From Macrolepiota albuminosa (Eukaryota; Basidiomycota; Agaricomycetes; Agaricales; Agaricaceae), in the NCBI GenBank assembly GCA_027475525.1, contig JAMWFC010000059.1, positions 248,001 through 312,000 of the forward strand: a stretch of DNA of 64,000 bases, written 5' to 3'. Position 1 is the stretch's first letter. Each line of letters begins with the position of its first letter. The notes beneath the pieces are model-generated. The model did not search any database. It was given only the letters and a program-made list of their open reading frames with translations, and was not told where the DNA came from. The position numbers were made by a program, and so were the translations under genes. Below are positions 11,250 to 23,808 of this stretch, piece by piece.

Positions 11250-12269
11250 GTAAGTCTAGTAGCCCAGATCTAGTGGATTCTCATAACTCCAGTATTTGAA
11301 GAAACAAGGATATTGTGAATGATTGATGTTAAAACAGTTACAGAGGCACTGTCAAAGAACCTTTAATGTACTTCAACTAATTCTAATTAGCCTTAGATCC
11401 ATTGTTCATCAGCATTCCAAGGAATTATTGACTTGAGTGCATGAACTCAAAGCAGGATTCCACTAAAGTATTACAGTACATTCATTCATGTTCTCAGATA
11501 GAATACAAGTTAATCACTAAGCATGTGTGATGATGGTGAGAAGCCTATGGTTGTATGCTGTCTCCCATGTCAGTAGCTTGGGTGAAACTATTAAGAAGAA
11601 AAACACAAATCTAAGAAAGGATATGATGAAGAGTACCTTAGATAATGCCTGCAAAGTCCCATCCTGTAACCAGCCAACTTAAAGTCATAGCTCTAGGTTA
11701 AAATAGCCTACTACATTACATTATGTATGTACTGATTTGTAGAAATTAGTCTACAATATGTACATAGTATTCGCTTCCTTATTACATAATAAAGTAGCTT
11801 TTTGTTACACTACTTGTAGGACTAAAATTATATTCCGATCTGGTTCTATTGTGTGACCATAAGCTCTTGACATTGTTTCACTTTTTTGAACCTTTTGGGT
11901 TCAATTCTATTCTATGAGAAAAGAAACCACTATCCTAGACTTGGAGTCTAGAACCCAAAGAGCTGAACATCAATCTATGTGTTTTAACACTCGAAATGCA
12001 TTTATGTAAAAGTAACCACACTTGTTACTCATTTTAACTATACTGTTTGCCTTTTATATCTAATTCTATGCCTTTGTCTGTAAGCACTTTTTGGAGGAAG
12101 AAAGGGTCCGTTAGGACTCTTGGCTTGATGTTCCAGCCTGTGTCTGTAAGAGGTCCACATGAGTTTCAAAGCAAAGCACAGACCCCTCTATTTCCAGGAG
12201 TGGAGCTCACCTCAGCACACTGGAGGAAGAGCTACTGTAATTCTTGATATTTCCTCCATTGTGTTTGAG
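11250..12269. other. no gene seen
   Basis: AT-rich sequence with no convincing frame, RNA gene or ordered repeat. Confidence 0.4.
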
Positions 12270-13463
12270 TCTTGTAGGTATCTTGCCAGTACCACTGCAT
12301 GTTTTCTTAGATACAGTGCAAAGATGTCACTGCTCCATCTACTCATTACTTTTACCACTTCTAGTGGAACTCCTCACAGGAGGTACTTGAGCACTGACCC
12401 TATTCTCACGCCGTGGAATTGTAGATGCCCTATGCTCAGTTTCTTGGCTATGTTGCTCAGCCTCTTGGTGAACGCTATTCTTGTCAGAGGTTTGACACCA
12501 CTGCTGGACTTGTATGCAAATAAATGCATATTTTCAGGTACGTTGTTTACCTGCATGTGTTTCTTTAGGGCTTCTGATGGATCATTGGGTCCCTGTTGTT
12601 TTGCAAAATATATGTTCTCACCCTCCGGTGTCATTTTTGTCCATGGGAGAAGATCACCATCACCTTGTTTCCTCTTCTGTCCTCCCCCTCACTGACATCA
12701 CACCTCTTCACATGCTTTATAGTGTTAAAAGCCTTCTGATTGGACAGGATCAGCTTGCCTACTTGTGCCATGCCAAAGAAGGTGACCTTTAGGCATGTGT
12801 TAACTGCTGCATCAAGTGGGGTATCATCAGTATTCAGCCTTGAGCACAAACTCTATATGATTTCTGTCATGAAGGGTTTTCTCTTCATTCTCTTGGACTC
12901 CAGGGAGAACTAGTCTGGAAGCACCATCCAGTGCCATCTGTACCTTGCTATTTGTGATGTTCCATGCTGCTCCATGCAGCAGAAGATGCCAGGCCTGAAT
13001 TCTAAACATGTAATTTGCCAGTGCCATTCCTAAGTAAAACTCTGCGCACGCTGCAATGAATGCTAGCATTAGTGATGGGTGTGCCAGGCACCTGTCCTCT
13101 TCACCAACTCCTCAGGTGTTGCAGATTACATGGTATGTGAGCAAGCCTGCTCTGTATGTGCCTTTTGTGCCTTCTGACAGTGATGCCAACATCACTGTTA
13201 GTACTCTCTCAAGGTCACACTGTCCAATACTGCCCTCACTCCATCTCTCTGCCTGCCTACTGCTGGAGTCTACAGGATAAGACAATCCTTGGCAAGGAAG
13301 TGTGGTCATAATGGTGATGTTGCTGGTGTGAGACCTGGCTTGTATGGTCTTGGACACCCTACTGACGTTGCTGCTAGTAGGGGAGCACCAAATTTGCTCA
13401 CTTTGTTAGCCGCTCTGCTCCCCGACAATGTTAGATCTAATCTGCTGGAAGTGCTCATCATTG
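12270..13463 (-). pseudogene. tyrosine-recombinase-like gene, decayed
   Basis: Minus-strand frames line up in order as one protein split by frameshifts. First an N-terminal Ser-rich part from 13463, then a core-binding-like region (LSEGTKGTYRAGLLTYHVIC, 13190-13115), then LAFIAACAEFYLGMALANYM and AWHLLLHGAAW (13069-12900), then LDAAVNTCLKVTFFGMAQVG (12830 downward), and finally MTPEGENIYFAKQ to LQFHGVRIGSVLKYLL (12634-12377). The H-x-x-R of HGVRIG and the preceding basic KPLTRIAF segment match the catalytic region of the tyrosine recombinases that are very numerous in Agaricomycetes. The last part, with the catalytic tyrosine, is degraded (stop after KYLL). Such enzymes cut and rejoin DNA, and the family is thought to be transposon-derived. 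Confidence 0.65.
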
Positions 13464-13660
13464 AACCTTTGTTATGCCATTGATTTGCTTGCTTGTGCTC
13501 TTGCTGGCTTTGGTCTGGGTTTGATATACCTGCCTTTCCATAGAGTCAATAATAATATGCAAGAAAGCTTTAATGAAGATACTGTAAATGAAGTTTCTTT
13601 ATTTACACAATGTCTTAACATCAGTAATAGCAAATCTGAGGCTTTGGCTATTGTTTGCAT

Positions 13661-13887
13661 AGTTGTTTGGTTAGTCAATTCTCAAGTTTTCAAGGTTTTA
13701 TTGTATTGTACCGTTGTTTTTTATGTGTCCAACCTGGCATAGAAAATCTCTAGACTTGTTTTTTTTTGGATCTTCCTCTGCCAGATGAGTAGTTATTATG
13801 ATATTGTCAATATATACTCTAATATACTTTGGATCTCCCTCTGCTAGCTGTGTGACTAAGCCACAGCCTTTAGAAGTCGCCTCTACA
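13661..13887 (-). mobile_element. diverged partial LTR of the 520-bp family
   Basis: Matches the 5' 230 bp of the LTRs at 19114-19633 and 21002-21518, including the paired GGATCTCCCTCTGC words, in reverse orientation. It ends TACA at 13887. About a quarter of the family length is changed or missing, so it is an older fragment. Confidence 0.7.
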
Positions 13888-14831
13888 GTGCAGGATCATT
13901 CTGGATTTTTGAGAGGTTCCAGGAGTTAATAGATAGTAGTGGAGAAAGAAGAATTGTATATTAGAGATTGTGCATGTAGAGTGTGTGATCAATTGGCATA
14001 GAGAAAAGACTGTGATGCGTTGTGGACGTGGGATGGAGTACCAGAAGGATCGGAAACAAAGTCAAATGAGTCAAAAGCGGAGGATAAGAGTGAAGGTCAA
14101 AATAGATAGTAGGGAGTGTAAATGCGCCGTAAACGTAGAGTAACGTTCATGGCAATGAAAAGAAATTTGTAGTATAAAAGAAGACAAGCACCAGAAAGAT
14201 CAAGAGTAACCCAGTAGACAGAGAGAGAGTCAAGCAGAAGAAGACTGAAGCGCCGAGAAGGAGAGCTAACACAGAGTCAAAATAAGAAGTCGACTAGTAG
14301 GTTCGTCTAGAACAGAGCCAAGAGAAGCCAAGCTAAGCGATCAATCTGAGAATCAAGCCGGAACAGGCAAAAGCAAGCCGAGTTGCTGAAAACAGTGCCA
14401 AGAAAGACGGAACAGAGACAAGACCGGCAGAGGCAGAACCACGACAGAGAAGCAAGATTACCAAGAAGCCAAGAAGAGCCGAGAACACTGTCGAGGACAG
14501 CGAGCAAGCGGAGTTTGACGTCGGATCAAATGTCAACCAGACAGAACCAAGGCGACCAAGATGATGCTCAAGACCAGGCCAGACAGCGACGAGACAGATT
14601 TACGAGGCGTTCGAAACAAGCAGATCTCAAGACTAGAGACTGTGGGGTACCAAAACATATCTATTCATATATTTTTCTCGCCTTTTATACTTATTCTATT
14701 TGTTCTCAGTATCAACGATCTACTCCCCAGACCATTTTGGATCGTCGATTCCACCCCAATTCTGTTTCTGACCACTGGTTGGTCTCATAATTCTGAACTC
14801 TAATTTTCTCCCCTTCCCTATCTGTATCGTC
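13888..14831. other. purine-rich, possible retrotransposon leader
   Basis: Contains TATA-like GTATAAAAGAAG near 14170 followed by an A/G-rich stretch with many AGAC and CAAG words to 14640. The plus frame at 14383-14790 is low-complexity (Arg/Gln/Asp) and has no family features. It could be an LTR R-U5 and leader segment, but no partner copy lies in the window. Confidence 0.3.
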
Positions 14832-15079
14832 CCTTTCCTATTCTGACTCGCCGCCAACCACCATATACTTATCTAATCCTTTACTTTGCCATTTCATTTG
14901 TACTTGTAGCTCCCCTCATCGAATTCAATCTGTTCGTCCAACATCACCTCCGACCAGATTCTATGAGCGACTCTCTTTACCCTACCACAGCGTGATGCAT
15001 AATAGCCAAGATGATTGATGTGATGTGATTATTGATTGCAGTATGACATCTATGCTGGTGGATGGTCTCAGAGTCTGTG

Positions 15080-15232
15080 ATGTGGGGCTATTAGAGGACA
15101 TGCATGATGGTGGGGTTTGATGCATGTAATAGCGGTTTCAGTAGTCATAATAGTAGGAATTATATCATGGAGTTGGCAAGGAGGTTCTGGATAAAATTTT
15201 GAGGATAGTTTTAAGTGAAGGAGATTGTGACA
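15080..15232 (-). mobile_element. degenerate Gypsy LTR end in left arm
   Basis: Read on the minus strand it starts TGTCACAATCTCCTTCACTT at 15232 and aligns with the GC-rich LTR starts at 7529 (minus) and 28052 (plus), including the shared word TTGATGCATGT. Most differences are C-to-T or G-to-A, so GGCGGGGCG-type runs have become AT-rich. Confidence 0.6.
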
Positions 15233-15239
15233 TCAGAAG

Positions 15240-18200
15240 TCTTTCAGATGTTGGTAAATTAAATCTGCTCAAAGAGATAGATTGTTTTTTATAAGTGCAT
15301 GCTTAATATAAATAATTTAACTAACTCCTGGAAAAAAGTTTGGCAATAAAATATATATGCTAGCAATTACACCACCAAAATGCATCTATTTGTCAAGAAA
15401 AAAATTTATTTATTTGTATTTTTCTTGTTTTGATCATAGCTATGCCTATCTTTTTTTAATGCCTAGTCTGTTTTAAGGCCATCATTTTGCTTCTCACTGC
15501 CCAGATTTTGATCTCATTACTCTGTTATAGAAATAATACTATTTATTGCTGCTTTATTAATGTTTATTGTGCTATATAATACCTGCTTGATGCTCATTAT
15601 GCTATATTTCTATTTGTTTATTAGTTTATTTATCTATTTTATGTTTATATTATTGCTTATATTTGCATTATATTTATTTAGTATATTATAAGAGGCTCTT
15701 AAACTAGACATGAAAAGTCTTTAAATTAAGCATAGAAGATAAAATAAAAATACAAATAAATACAAATAAATATTTCCAATAAAGCTGCTCATATCTTTTG
15801 TTTAAGCAGGTGCAACTAAATTCTCTTCCTCCAAATCTTCTTTGATGAATTTGATACAAACACTTTGTTAAAGACATTATATTATTGTGTTTAAAAATTT
15901 AATTCAGTCATTGCACAGCAACCAAATCACTGTTAATAACAAAATATATACACTAGACATCACATAGCCAAAATTCATTTATTTATTTAAAAATATTTTT
16001 ATTTATTTGTATTTATATTTATGCTATTTTTTTTGATTTGATAGCAGATTGTCATAATGATTATACAGCTACAAATTTGACTTGTTGTTTTACATATGCA
16101 AATAACAAACGCTATGACTTGCTTTAATAGACAGCTTCTAAGACAACATTTCTAATTAGATCTTACTTGAATGCCACAAAATAACAAGCTTGTGTTTTAT
16201 TGATAATTAGATGTGATGAGTATAATGAGAACAGCATGCTTCAATTCAAGTCAAAGTAGCATTTTTTTTTATAGAATGACAGCATCAGACTTACCACATC
16301 TTCTCAGCTTTTTTGCTGCATTCTGAGACTGCTAATAACAACATATCATTAATATTTCCCTACAAGAACAGGTTGTTTTCTCATACATTTAAGATTCTTA
16401 GATATTTCACTTAAAATGCCTAGATATCTGCTTTTATAATTTACTATAATAAACAGCTTTTAGGACAATATTTCTATTTAGATCTCACTTGAACTGAGCA
16501 ATATATAACAAATTGCTCACAAACTTTTTTGTGTGAAATGTGTGCAAATAACAAACTTTATAACTTATTTTCTTTTAACAAACTTTTTTAATTGCATTGC
16601 ATATAAATAACAAATTCTATAATTTGTTCTCTTTTAACAAATCTTTTTATGTGTATTGCACACAAAAATAACAAATTTTAAGAAACTTTTTTATGAGTAA
16701 TGCATGCAAATATAACAAATCTTCTTTAACAAACTTTTTTGCACATAAATAATCAAGAATTCTTAGGTAGACAGACATAAGGTAGATTCTCAATATCAAC
16801 AATTAATCAGGCAATCATTATAGACACACTCATCACACTCTAAAAAGCATTTACATATAAGCTTGCTATATATTCAAATAATTACTACAGTGTTTAGTTA
16901 TGTTCTAAGTAGCTCATTATTAAAAAACATATTTATTAAAGTCATTTTATAAATAAGCAACAGGTGTAGAAAGTCAGATAGTGCATATCTGGTGTTGTCT
17001 TCTCTTTCAATATTTTCATTGATTCTGTCTCTTCTTTACATCAAAGCTGACTGATTCCAAAATACTGTGACAGCTGAAATTGACAACCATGCATCAGATT
17101 GTGTTGATAGAAGCACATATTAAAGTTTGGCAGATGCTGAGAATTCTGTCAATGATGCAGGTGAAATTTCTTACATCTGAGATAAATCTTTTAAATCAAA
17201 CACAACTAAGCAAAGAGTGCTATAACATGATGTGCTTCAAAATGAAAGCATGAATTGTTCTAAATTAGGAGAAAATCATTTCTTACTGACTCTACAAGTT
17301 AATTTAATGTGTGAAACTCAATGTTTTAAACATTATCAAAGCATTGATGACTTACTTGTGCTGTGCAATCATCAATAAATGTAATTCAGTATTAAAACAG
17401 TAATTCAAATTAAAAAACAGGTGTTTTTTATAAAATAGAATTTTTACAAGCTTGAAATATAAGCATTGTTTAAAAGCTGCCAATATTAAGCACAATATTA
17501 CACACATTTGGTATAGAGCATTTAAACTACTTTACTTCTGCTTTCTCTGTATTATAGGTTGCTGGCAGTAAAACTGATTCTATTTATTAGTAACAGATCT
17601 GTAGTGCAATAGTTAAATTGTCAGTGCATTCTGCTACTAATGGCTTCTCCAAGGCCACAGGTTTGATTCTCCTCATAGGCATGAGGACAAGATGAATAGT
17701 TACTTTTTTTTTTGTCTAACCAGCCTCTGTGGGCCTATGTAAGCCTGTGCAGATGTCTGCTGGTGGGCCAGCATAGGCCTGCATAGGTTTGAGTATGTCA
17801 ACGTAGGTCTGTATAGATATCTACTAGTGGCTTGTGTAAGTCTGCATAGATCTGCAGGGCTTTTTTATGGATGTATGCTGGCATTAGAGGTAGAAAAAGA
17901 AAAGAAGAGGAGACATGCAGCCTTGAGTTGTTGTAAAAAGGAAAAAAGAGAAGAGGAAAGGGGAGAACCTCGAGAAGTGTTTACTCATGCTATAGCATCT
18001 GCTAATAGAAGAGGTTTTTACTTGTAGGCTGATAGATGCTGGCAGCCGCTGATATATGTTGACGTCTGCTACTATCTGCTAGTATCTGCTAAGCTTGCAT
18101 GTGCATATATGTGCTTGCTTTTTCTTAATTTACTAGACCATGTCATACAGCACATTGTAACCTGGCTCTGTATTTTATAGCACTGTAAGAACTGCTCTGT

Positions 18201-18290
18201 ACAGTATAGTAAACTCTGCTAGATATATATAGTACAGCACAAAGCAAGCTCTCATACAAAATATGATATATACTGTTGTGATGCCCTATT
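15240..18290. other. AT-rich arm interior without genes (left)
   Basis: Very A/T-rich with many homopolymers and TTTATT/AATAAA words. No frame longer than noise. The 17827-18027 frame is low-complexity. Mirrored at 30878-33928. Confidence 0.6.
16500..16745. repeat. imperfect tandem repeat, about 60-bp unit (left arm)
   Basis: Four to five copies built on TAACAAATT and TTTAACAAACTTTTT separated by TGCATGCAAA-like words. Confidence 0.6.
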
Positions 18291-18297
18291 CTGCTAT

Positions 18298-18927
18298 ATA
18301 TAGTTCTAAAGCATTAATAATTGCATAGTCAATTTTAACTCCCAGAAATATAAATGCAAAAGTGGCATTGTATTGATGGATAGATGCTTTGAAAGCATCA
18401 GAAAGAGCATAATGTCCTTGGAGTAAGCTAAGCAGTTTTAATAAAGCATCTGCAAGTCTGAACAAATCAATTTGCTCTTATAAACAGCACATGCCAAATT
18501 TTAAATTATGTCTAGTAGACTTGAAGAGCTTTTTAGCATCAAAATGTAGAGCATGACAGTGTGGACATGCAACATTCATAAAATCAAAATAGTATGAAGA
18601 GAATCTATTTATATAATGCTGTCTTTCTATTAGAAGAGCGTTGCTAGGCTGAACATCATTCGATTGTTGTATTCTCTGTAAAACAAAAGGTGCTAGTATA
18701 TTTTACTGTATAACATCTATAGATGGATCCACATATTCTAAGTCAGAAGAGGCTGATAGATTTTGCTGTCTATTATCTCTAGGTAAATCCACATACTTCA
18801 AGTCCTCCTTGATATTCTGAGCAAGATCATTTTTAGAATTATTCAATCTTATTGTTTATGAGATGGTCCAAATACTTTAAAGGATTTTGAAGCATTTTAT
18901 CAAAAGCTGCATAGATATTTTCTAATT
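18298..18927 (-). pseudogene. Helitron Rep N-terminal remnant (left arm)
   Basis: Mirror of the remnant at 30241-30870. Same stops and shifts. Confidence 0.7.
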
Positions 18928-19113
18928 GTCTGCTGAGTGCCTTCTATAAAGCTGTCAACATGCTCTATCAGAACTAAATAAAGCTCTTTTCAAAAAATAA
19001 AACAGAGTTAGAGACTATTAGAGTATCTATTCTGCTTTACAAAATTATACAAAACAAATTGATGTACTCATTCAGAGATTGTTTTTTCTGACTATACTGG
19101 CTCTTGTCACAGA

Positions 19114-19633
19114 TGTAAGGGCGACCTCTAGAGGCTGTGGCTCAGTCACACAGCTGGCAGAGGGAGATCCAAAGTGTATTAGAATATATACTGACAATAT
19201 CAAGGTAGCTACTCATCTGGCAGAGGGAGATCCAAAGAGAACAAGTCTGGGGATCCCCTATGCCAGGTTGGACGCTTCTGGGGCCTCTGAAGCGTGGGAA
19301 ACAACTGTACAGTACAACAAAACCTTAAAAACTCGAAAATTGACTAACCAAACAAGTGTGCAAACAAGGGAGGAAAACTCCGGACTTTAGAAGTCAGAAA
19401 GGCAAACTCCGGCTTATCTAAGCAGCCTGGAGCGGTGCTGAAGGGCCCACACTTGTCTGAGTGATAGCTAAAGAACCAGAGCACCTCAAAAGTTGAGAAT
19501 AGTACCAACAGATAGTGTTGAAGAAGTAGTAACAGCAAAATGAGAGAATGGTAGAAGAAATAAGGAAGTGAATGAAAGGAGAGTGAAAAGAAATAAGGAG
19601 TGAAAAAAGAAAGGAATGAGGGGTCCCCTGACA
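19114..19633 (+). mobile_element. solo LTR, 520 bp, target duplication ACAGA
   Basis: Starts TGTAAGGGCGACC and ends CCCCTGACA. The 5 bp on each side are ACAGA (19109-19113 and 19634-19638). No internal region is attached, so it is a solo LTR left by recombination. Coding frames inside it are not real genes. Confidence 0.9.
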
Positions 19634-20600
19634 ACAGAAGGCCAGCATGGTGGTCTTTGCTGTATTTTAAAAGAACTCCTATTTAAACTTGTCTCAGTCC
19701 TATAAGCCAGTGATGCCACTCAGACATTAAAGAATGCTCAAAATATTAGATTGCTACTTGTCTGAACTTTATATAAGATATAATTTATGCTATTTTTAAC
19801 TTTATATAATGCAACAATTATTTTGTGAAAACCATCTCATTAGTAAGGCTGGCTAAAGTGACCAAGAACCTTTTTTTTAGAGTAACAACATTTTCTATAC
19901 TTGGAGTCTCAATTAAGTATAAAAAATAAAATATATATTGTAAACTTTAATATTAATATAAATACTATATTTGGACATTTTTAAAATATATCCAGATAAA
20001 AAAATGCCAAACACAATTTAGTGAACACCAGTTTTCATGACTTGCATGTTTTTTGACTATATATGACTAAATAAACTCAAAATTTACTATTGTAGTAAGA
20101 AGAGAACTACAAACAAAGTAAGTGTCAATTTGTTGATTAATTGATCAATGTTTACAAATGTTAAATTTAGCTTATTTGATACTACAAATAAACCTACAAT
20201 GATTCGTTCACTCATGTTTCATAAATTCATTCTTTAAAGACTTCCATCTTTCGTCAAACTGCTCAGCAAAGAGGGCAACTTAAACAGGAAAGCAAGTGCA
20301 AACAAGCACCTCTACAACCTCCAGAGAGCCTAGACAAAAGTAGAGGACCCATAGAGGAAAATTGTAATAAACACAATATTCAAATTGGCTATCTAAGCAC
20401 AGAACTCTGTTTGAAATACTAAGGCTACCGCAAGCATTCAGAATCTAAAAACTTCAGGAACACTTCCATTCATGTACCAGAGAATATTGGAAAAAAAAAA
20501 GAGAGAGAGAACCTCAATAAAGCAGCCCACCTAAACATAAATAAAACCACCTGCACGCCCACATAGACCAAAGTCCACACTCCCAGAACCAGCCATACAG

Positions 20601-23014
20601 ATGGCAAAATCATCCAGCCACCTATCTGAGCACTTTTATGTAGAAGTAGTAACCAGGCCTCCAACACAACATACTCTCCCAAAACGACCCAACAGCATGG
20701 ACAACAACCAAAAGGTGAACCTACAGGCACCTCCATCCAGCACCTACCACCTCTCCACACCAGCTCTGAATACACAATAGCAAGTGTCAATAGACAAGAA
20801 CTTTGTGATGAACAGAGTCCAGGAGATAGAAATCGATAACATCCTGGAACAAGCTAGGGAAGACATCAATGCCCTCTTAAATATCAAAGATCCTCTAAAT
20901 AGATGGCAGATGGTAATGCCCCAAAAATCCTGCAAGAAGGCAAAGAAAACAATGTCCAAATGCCAGGAGACAAACAAGTGCCCCCACTCGGACTTGCCTA
21001 TTGTAAGGGCGACTTTTAGAGGCTGTGGCTCAGTCACACAGCTGGCAGAGGGAGATCTGAAGTGCATTAGAGTATGTACTGACAATATCATAATAACTAC
21101 TCACCTGGCAGAGGGAGATCCAAAGAGAACAAGTGTAGGGATTCTCTATGCCAGGTTGGATACTTCTGAGGCTTCTGAATCATGGGAAACAACTGTATAG
21201 TACAACAAAACCTTAAAAATTCAAAAATTGACTAACCAAACAACTGTGCAAACAAGGCAGGAAAACTCCAGACTTTAGAAGTCAGAAAGGCAAACTCTGG
21301 CTTATATAAGCAATCTGAAAGTGGTGCTAAAGAGCCTATACTTGTCTGAATGGTAGCTAAAGAACCAGAGCATCTCAAAGGCTGAGAATAGTACTAACAG
21401 AGTGTTGAAAGAATAGAAACAGTAAAATGAAATAATGTCAGAAGAAATAAGAGAATGAATAAAGGGATTGTGAAGAGATAAGGAGTGAGAAAAGGAAGAA
21501 ATGAGGAGTCCCCTGACACCTATCAAAGAAAGGACCATAAAGAGACAAGCAACCAAGAGTGGCACAGACATAAATGGAGATAAAGAAGAGCACCAGAGGG
21601 TCCACAGCCCCATTCCTGCCATGACTGCAGCCTCTTTGGACACCACTGAGGTAAGAGACGTCCCCAAAGCCAGGAAAAGTAAAAAGAAAAGCATTACTCC
21701 AAGGGTTGCAGACCAAGCAGCAGCACCAAATTATCTAGTGGCAGAGCCCAAGGAAACCCCCTTTCTACTGAGAGCCATGCTGGCATGAGCACCACCTCAA
21801 AAGCCCACCCAGGCCACCACCCATACCAGACTCCAGAGTATCCTCAGGAGAGATGCAGGCTTTGAAAGCCCAATGGAGGTGTCCACGTCACATCCAACTC
21901 TCTTGAAGAAGCAGAACTGGAGGATATGGATGAGAACAATCCTGAGCTCTGGTTTGAGACAGTAGAAGGGGATGTTATAATAAATGGTAAGGCCTTCTGC
22001 AGAACAGCAATCTTACCAGGAGGTTGGCCAAAAGTATACCTGGTGGCAAACCCCACTTTTAATATAGCTGCGGAAACTCTGAGCAACTAGGAAGTCATTA
22101 CCATGCCTACAATCTGGACAAGACTTTACCAAGATAGATACAAACCAATAGAAGTAGGGAAGATGAAAGTCGGAGACATGATCAAAAATGTGATAAATAG
22201 TCTGATCTACATTGAGCATGACAAAAGCCTAGCCATGATCTTTCCAGAACAAGATCTCCCTCCAGAAGGAGAGAATCAATACCCCCATCCCTACCACCTC
22301 CTAGTCGTGGGCCTAGACCTGCAACAAGCACACAGACTTCTAGACCTAGAGGTTGTAGCATTCCTAAAGGCCACTGTTTTCTTCCTCTCACAACGACCCC
22401 CCCGATACCCATATATTCTAACCATGAAAGGCCTAACATACAACAACACACCAGGAGCTCAAGACCTGGTGAAAGAACTTGCAAAAAAGACCTTCTGCAC
22501 ATCTCCTGAAGTACAGGCAATCATAGAGAACCATATAGACCTTCCTACCAAAGAAACCATAGACAACACCCTTGATGTGAGAGTGGCATTCCTGCCAATT
22601 AAACAATGCTCCAACACAATACAATGCTGGAACCTATATTTTAAGAATGATCCTGACCTGGACAAAGAAACATACAAGCTTCTTTACAGAAAAATGAAAG
22701 CCTGCACCTTCAAAACTCTCATTTTTGGAAAAGGAAGCGCGCTGACTGGAGAGAATGAACAACCTGTATGCACAGGCTGTAAATCTACAGACCATGACTC
22801 CTTTAACTGCTCTTTTTTGTAAATCCCAGGATGGCTTGAATACCAACCTGCAGGCCCCAGAGATATAGCTGGTATAACAGACTTCATCGACTACGACAAA
22901 TATGACTGTTACTATAATGCTCCAAACATGCATGGAAGGGGGAGAGGCTACTCCCAGCAAAGAGGAGAACTGAAAAATAGAAGCAGGAGAAATGGGTACT
23001 CACAGAAAGGTTGA
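20601..23014 (+). pseudogene. LINE ORF1 (gag-like) with zinc knuckle, interrupted by a solo LTR
   Basis: The frame starts MAKSSSHLSEHFYVEV, crosses the inner edge of the left arm, is split by the LTR at 21002-21518, and resumes KERTIKRQATKSG. The most conserved part is at 22103-22822: PHPYHLLVVGLDLQQAHRLL, then a C-T-G-C-K-S-T-D-H-D-S-F-N-C zinc knuckle (C-x2-C-x4-H-x4-C), followed after a stop at 22820 by IPGWLEYQPAGPRD and a Gly/Arg-rich end (GRGRGYSQQRG). Proteins with this layout are the first frame of Agaricomycete LINEs and bind element RNA. Stops at about 20769, 21786, 22088 and 22820 make it a pseudogene. Confidence 0.7.
21002..21518 (+). mobile_element. solo LTR, 517 bp, target duplication CCTAT
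   Basis: Same family as 19114-19633 (TGTAAGGGCGAC to CCCCTGACA), about 90 percent alike by eye. It is flanked by CCTAT at 20997-21001 and 21519-21523. Inserted inside the LINE ORF1. Confidence 0.9.
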
Positions 23015-23383
23015 GGCCACATGTAAAATACTGATTTACTGTTCTTCCTAAAAATTAATACATACACCCCCAATGCATTATTACAATGAACCAAGTTAAA
23101 TGAACGACAAAGCCAAGGAAAGCTAGTATAAAACCCACCAAGCACGGCCTCAACAACCCCCCTTTTTTTGGAGACTCACACAACAACACAATAATACAAC
23201 ATAGAAATAAGACATAAGGTAATATATTATACAACAAACATGAGTAGATAAAGACAAGTAAACGGCAACACCTTTCTGGTATGGAGAAGGATGAATGATC
23301 AGGCTGCTGGTCAATCTCCTGAGGACCCACACTGAAGCAACAGAGGCAAAGGCCCAGAGAGGGCACTGGCTAGAGGAGCTGAG

Positions 23384-23800
23384 GTGGAAATAAACACCAC
23401 AGATGTTGCGACACAAGCAACTGACTCCTCATCAACAGAGGAACCCAATAACAGGATAGCAGGCCATAAAGGACTTAGGGACAGTGCCTCAATTTTGACA
23501 CTACCAGACTACCCTCTAAGAAAAGAGAGGGACACTGAAAGTGATAGATACACCTCACTGAGAGCTGGAAAGCCCTTCTCAAATAATAACACCATGTCCC
23601 ATGCCCCTCCAACATATAGAAACAGAACGGAGCCTAAGAATAGAGAATGAAGTAGAGGGTGAGAACCACACAAATGTCAGCCAGAAGAAAATCAGAAAAC
23701 CGCCAAGAAGAGGAGCCCTGAAAATAGCAATAACGTAAAAGGTGCAGGCTCAAGCTCCACAGAACATAAATGGAGTGAGATAAGCCACTTTATTTTAAAA
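23384..23800 (+). pseudogene. start of LINE ORF2, truncated
   Basis: An open frame at 23384-23650 is followed, in another frame, by SSSTEHKWSEISHFI near 23750-23800. This resembles the first residues of the apurinic-type endonuclease of LINE ORF2 (KWSEI before the IGILALQET motif). The reading breaks at about 23800, where the Helitron-derived segment begins, so endonuclease and reverse transcriptase are missing here. Confidence 0.45.
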
Positions 23801-23808
23801 CTGAGAGT

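Larger units (their letters stand above)
14832..20844. repeat. left arm of a large inverted duplication (about 6.0 kb)
   Basis: Reverse complement of 28325-34336. Sampled positions pair at a constant sum of 49168, changing to 49169 inside a homopolymer (ten A at 20491-20500 against nine T in the other arm). I found no other length difference. Inside are a degenerate Gypsy LTR end, AT-rich non-coding DNA, Helitron Rep remnants, a solo LTR and the 5' part of a LINE. At the inner edge the arms part after GATAACATCC, with AAGCTA present on both sides a few bases further on. Confidence 0.95.

Noticed and set aside
16540..16745. Possible CRISPR-like array of AACAAA repeats
   Set aside because: Units are imperfect, spacers are not unique, the DNA is extremely AT-rich and the organism is a eukaryote.
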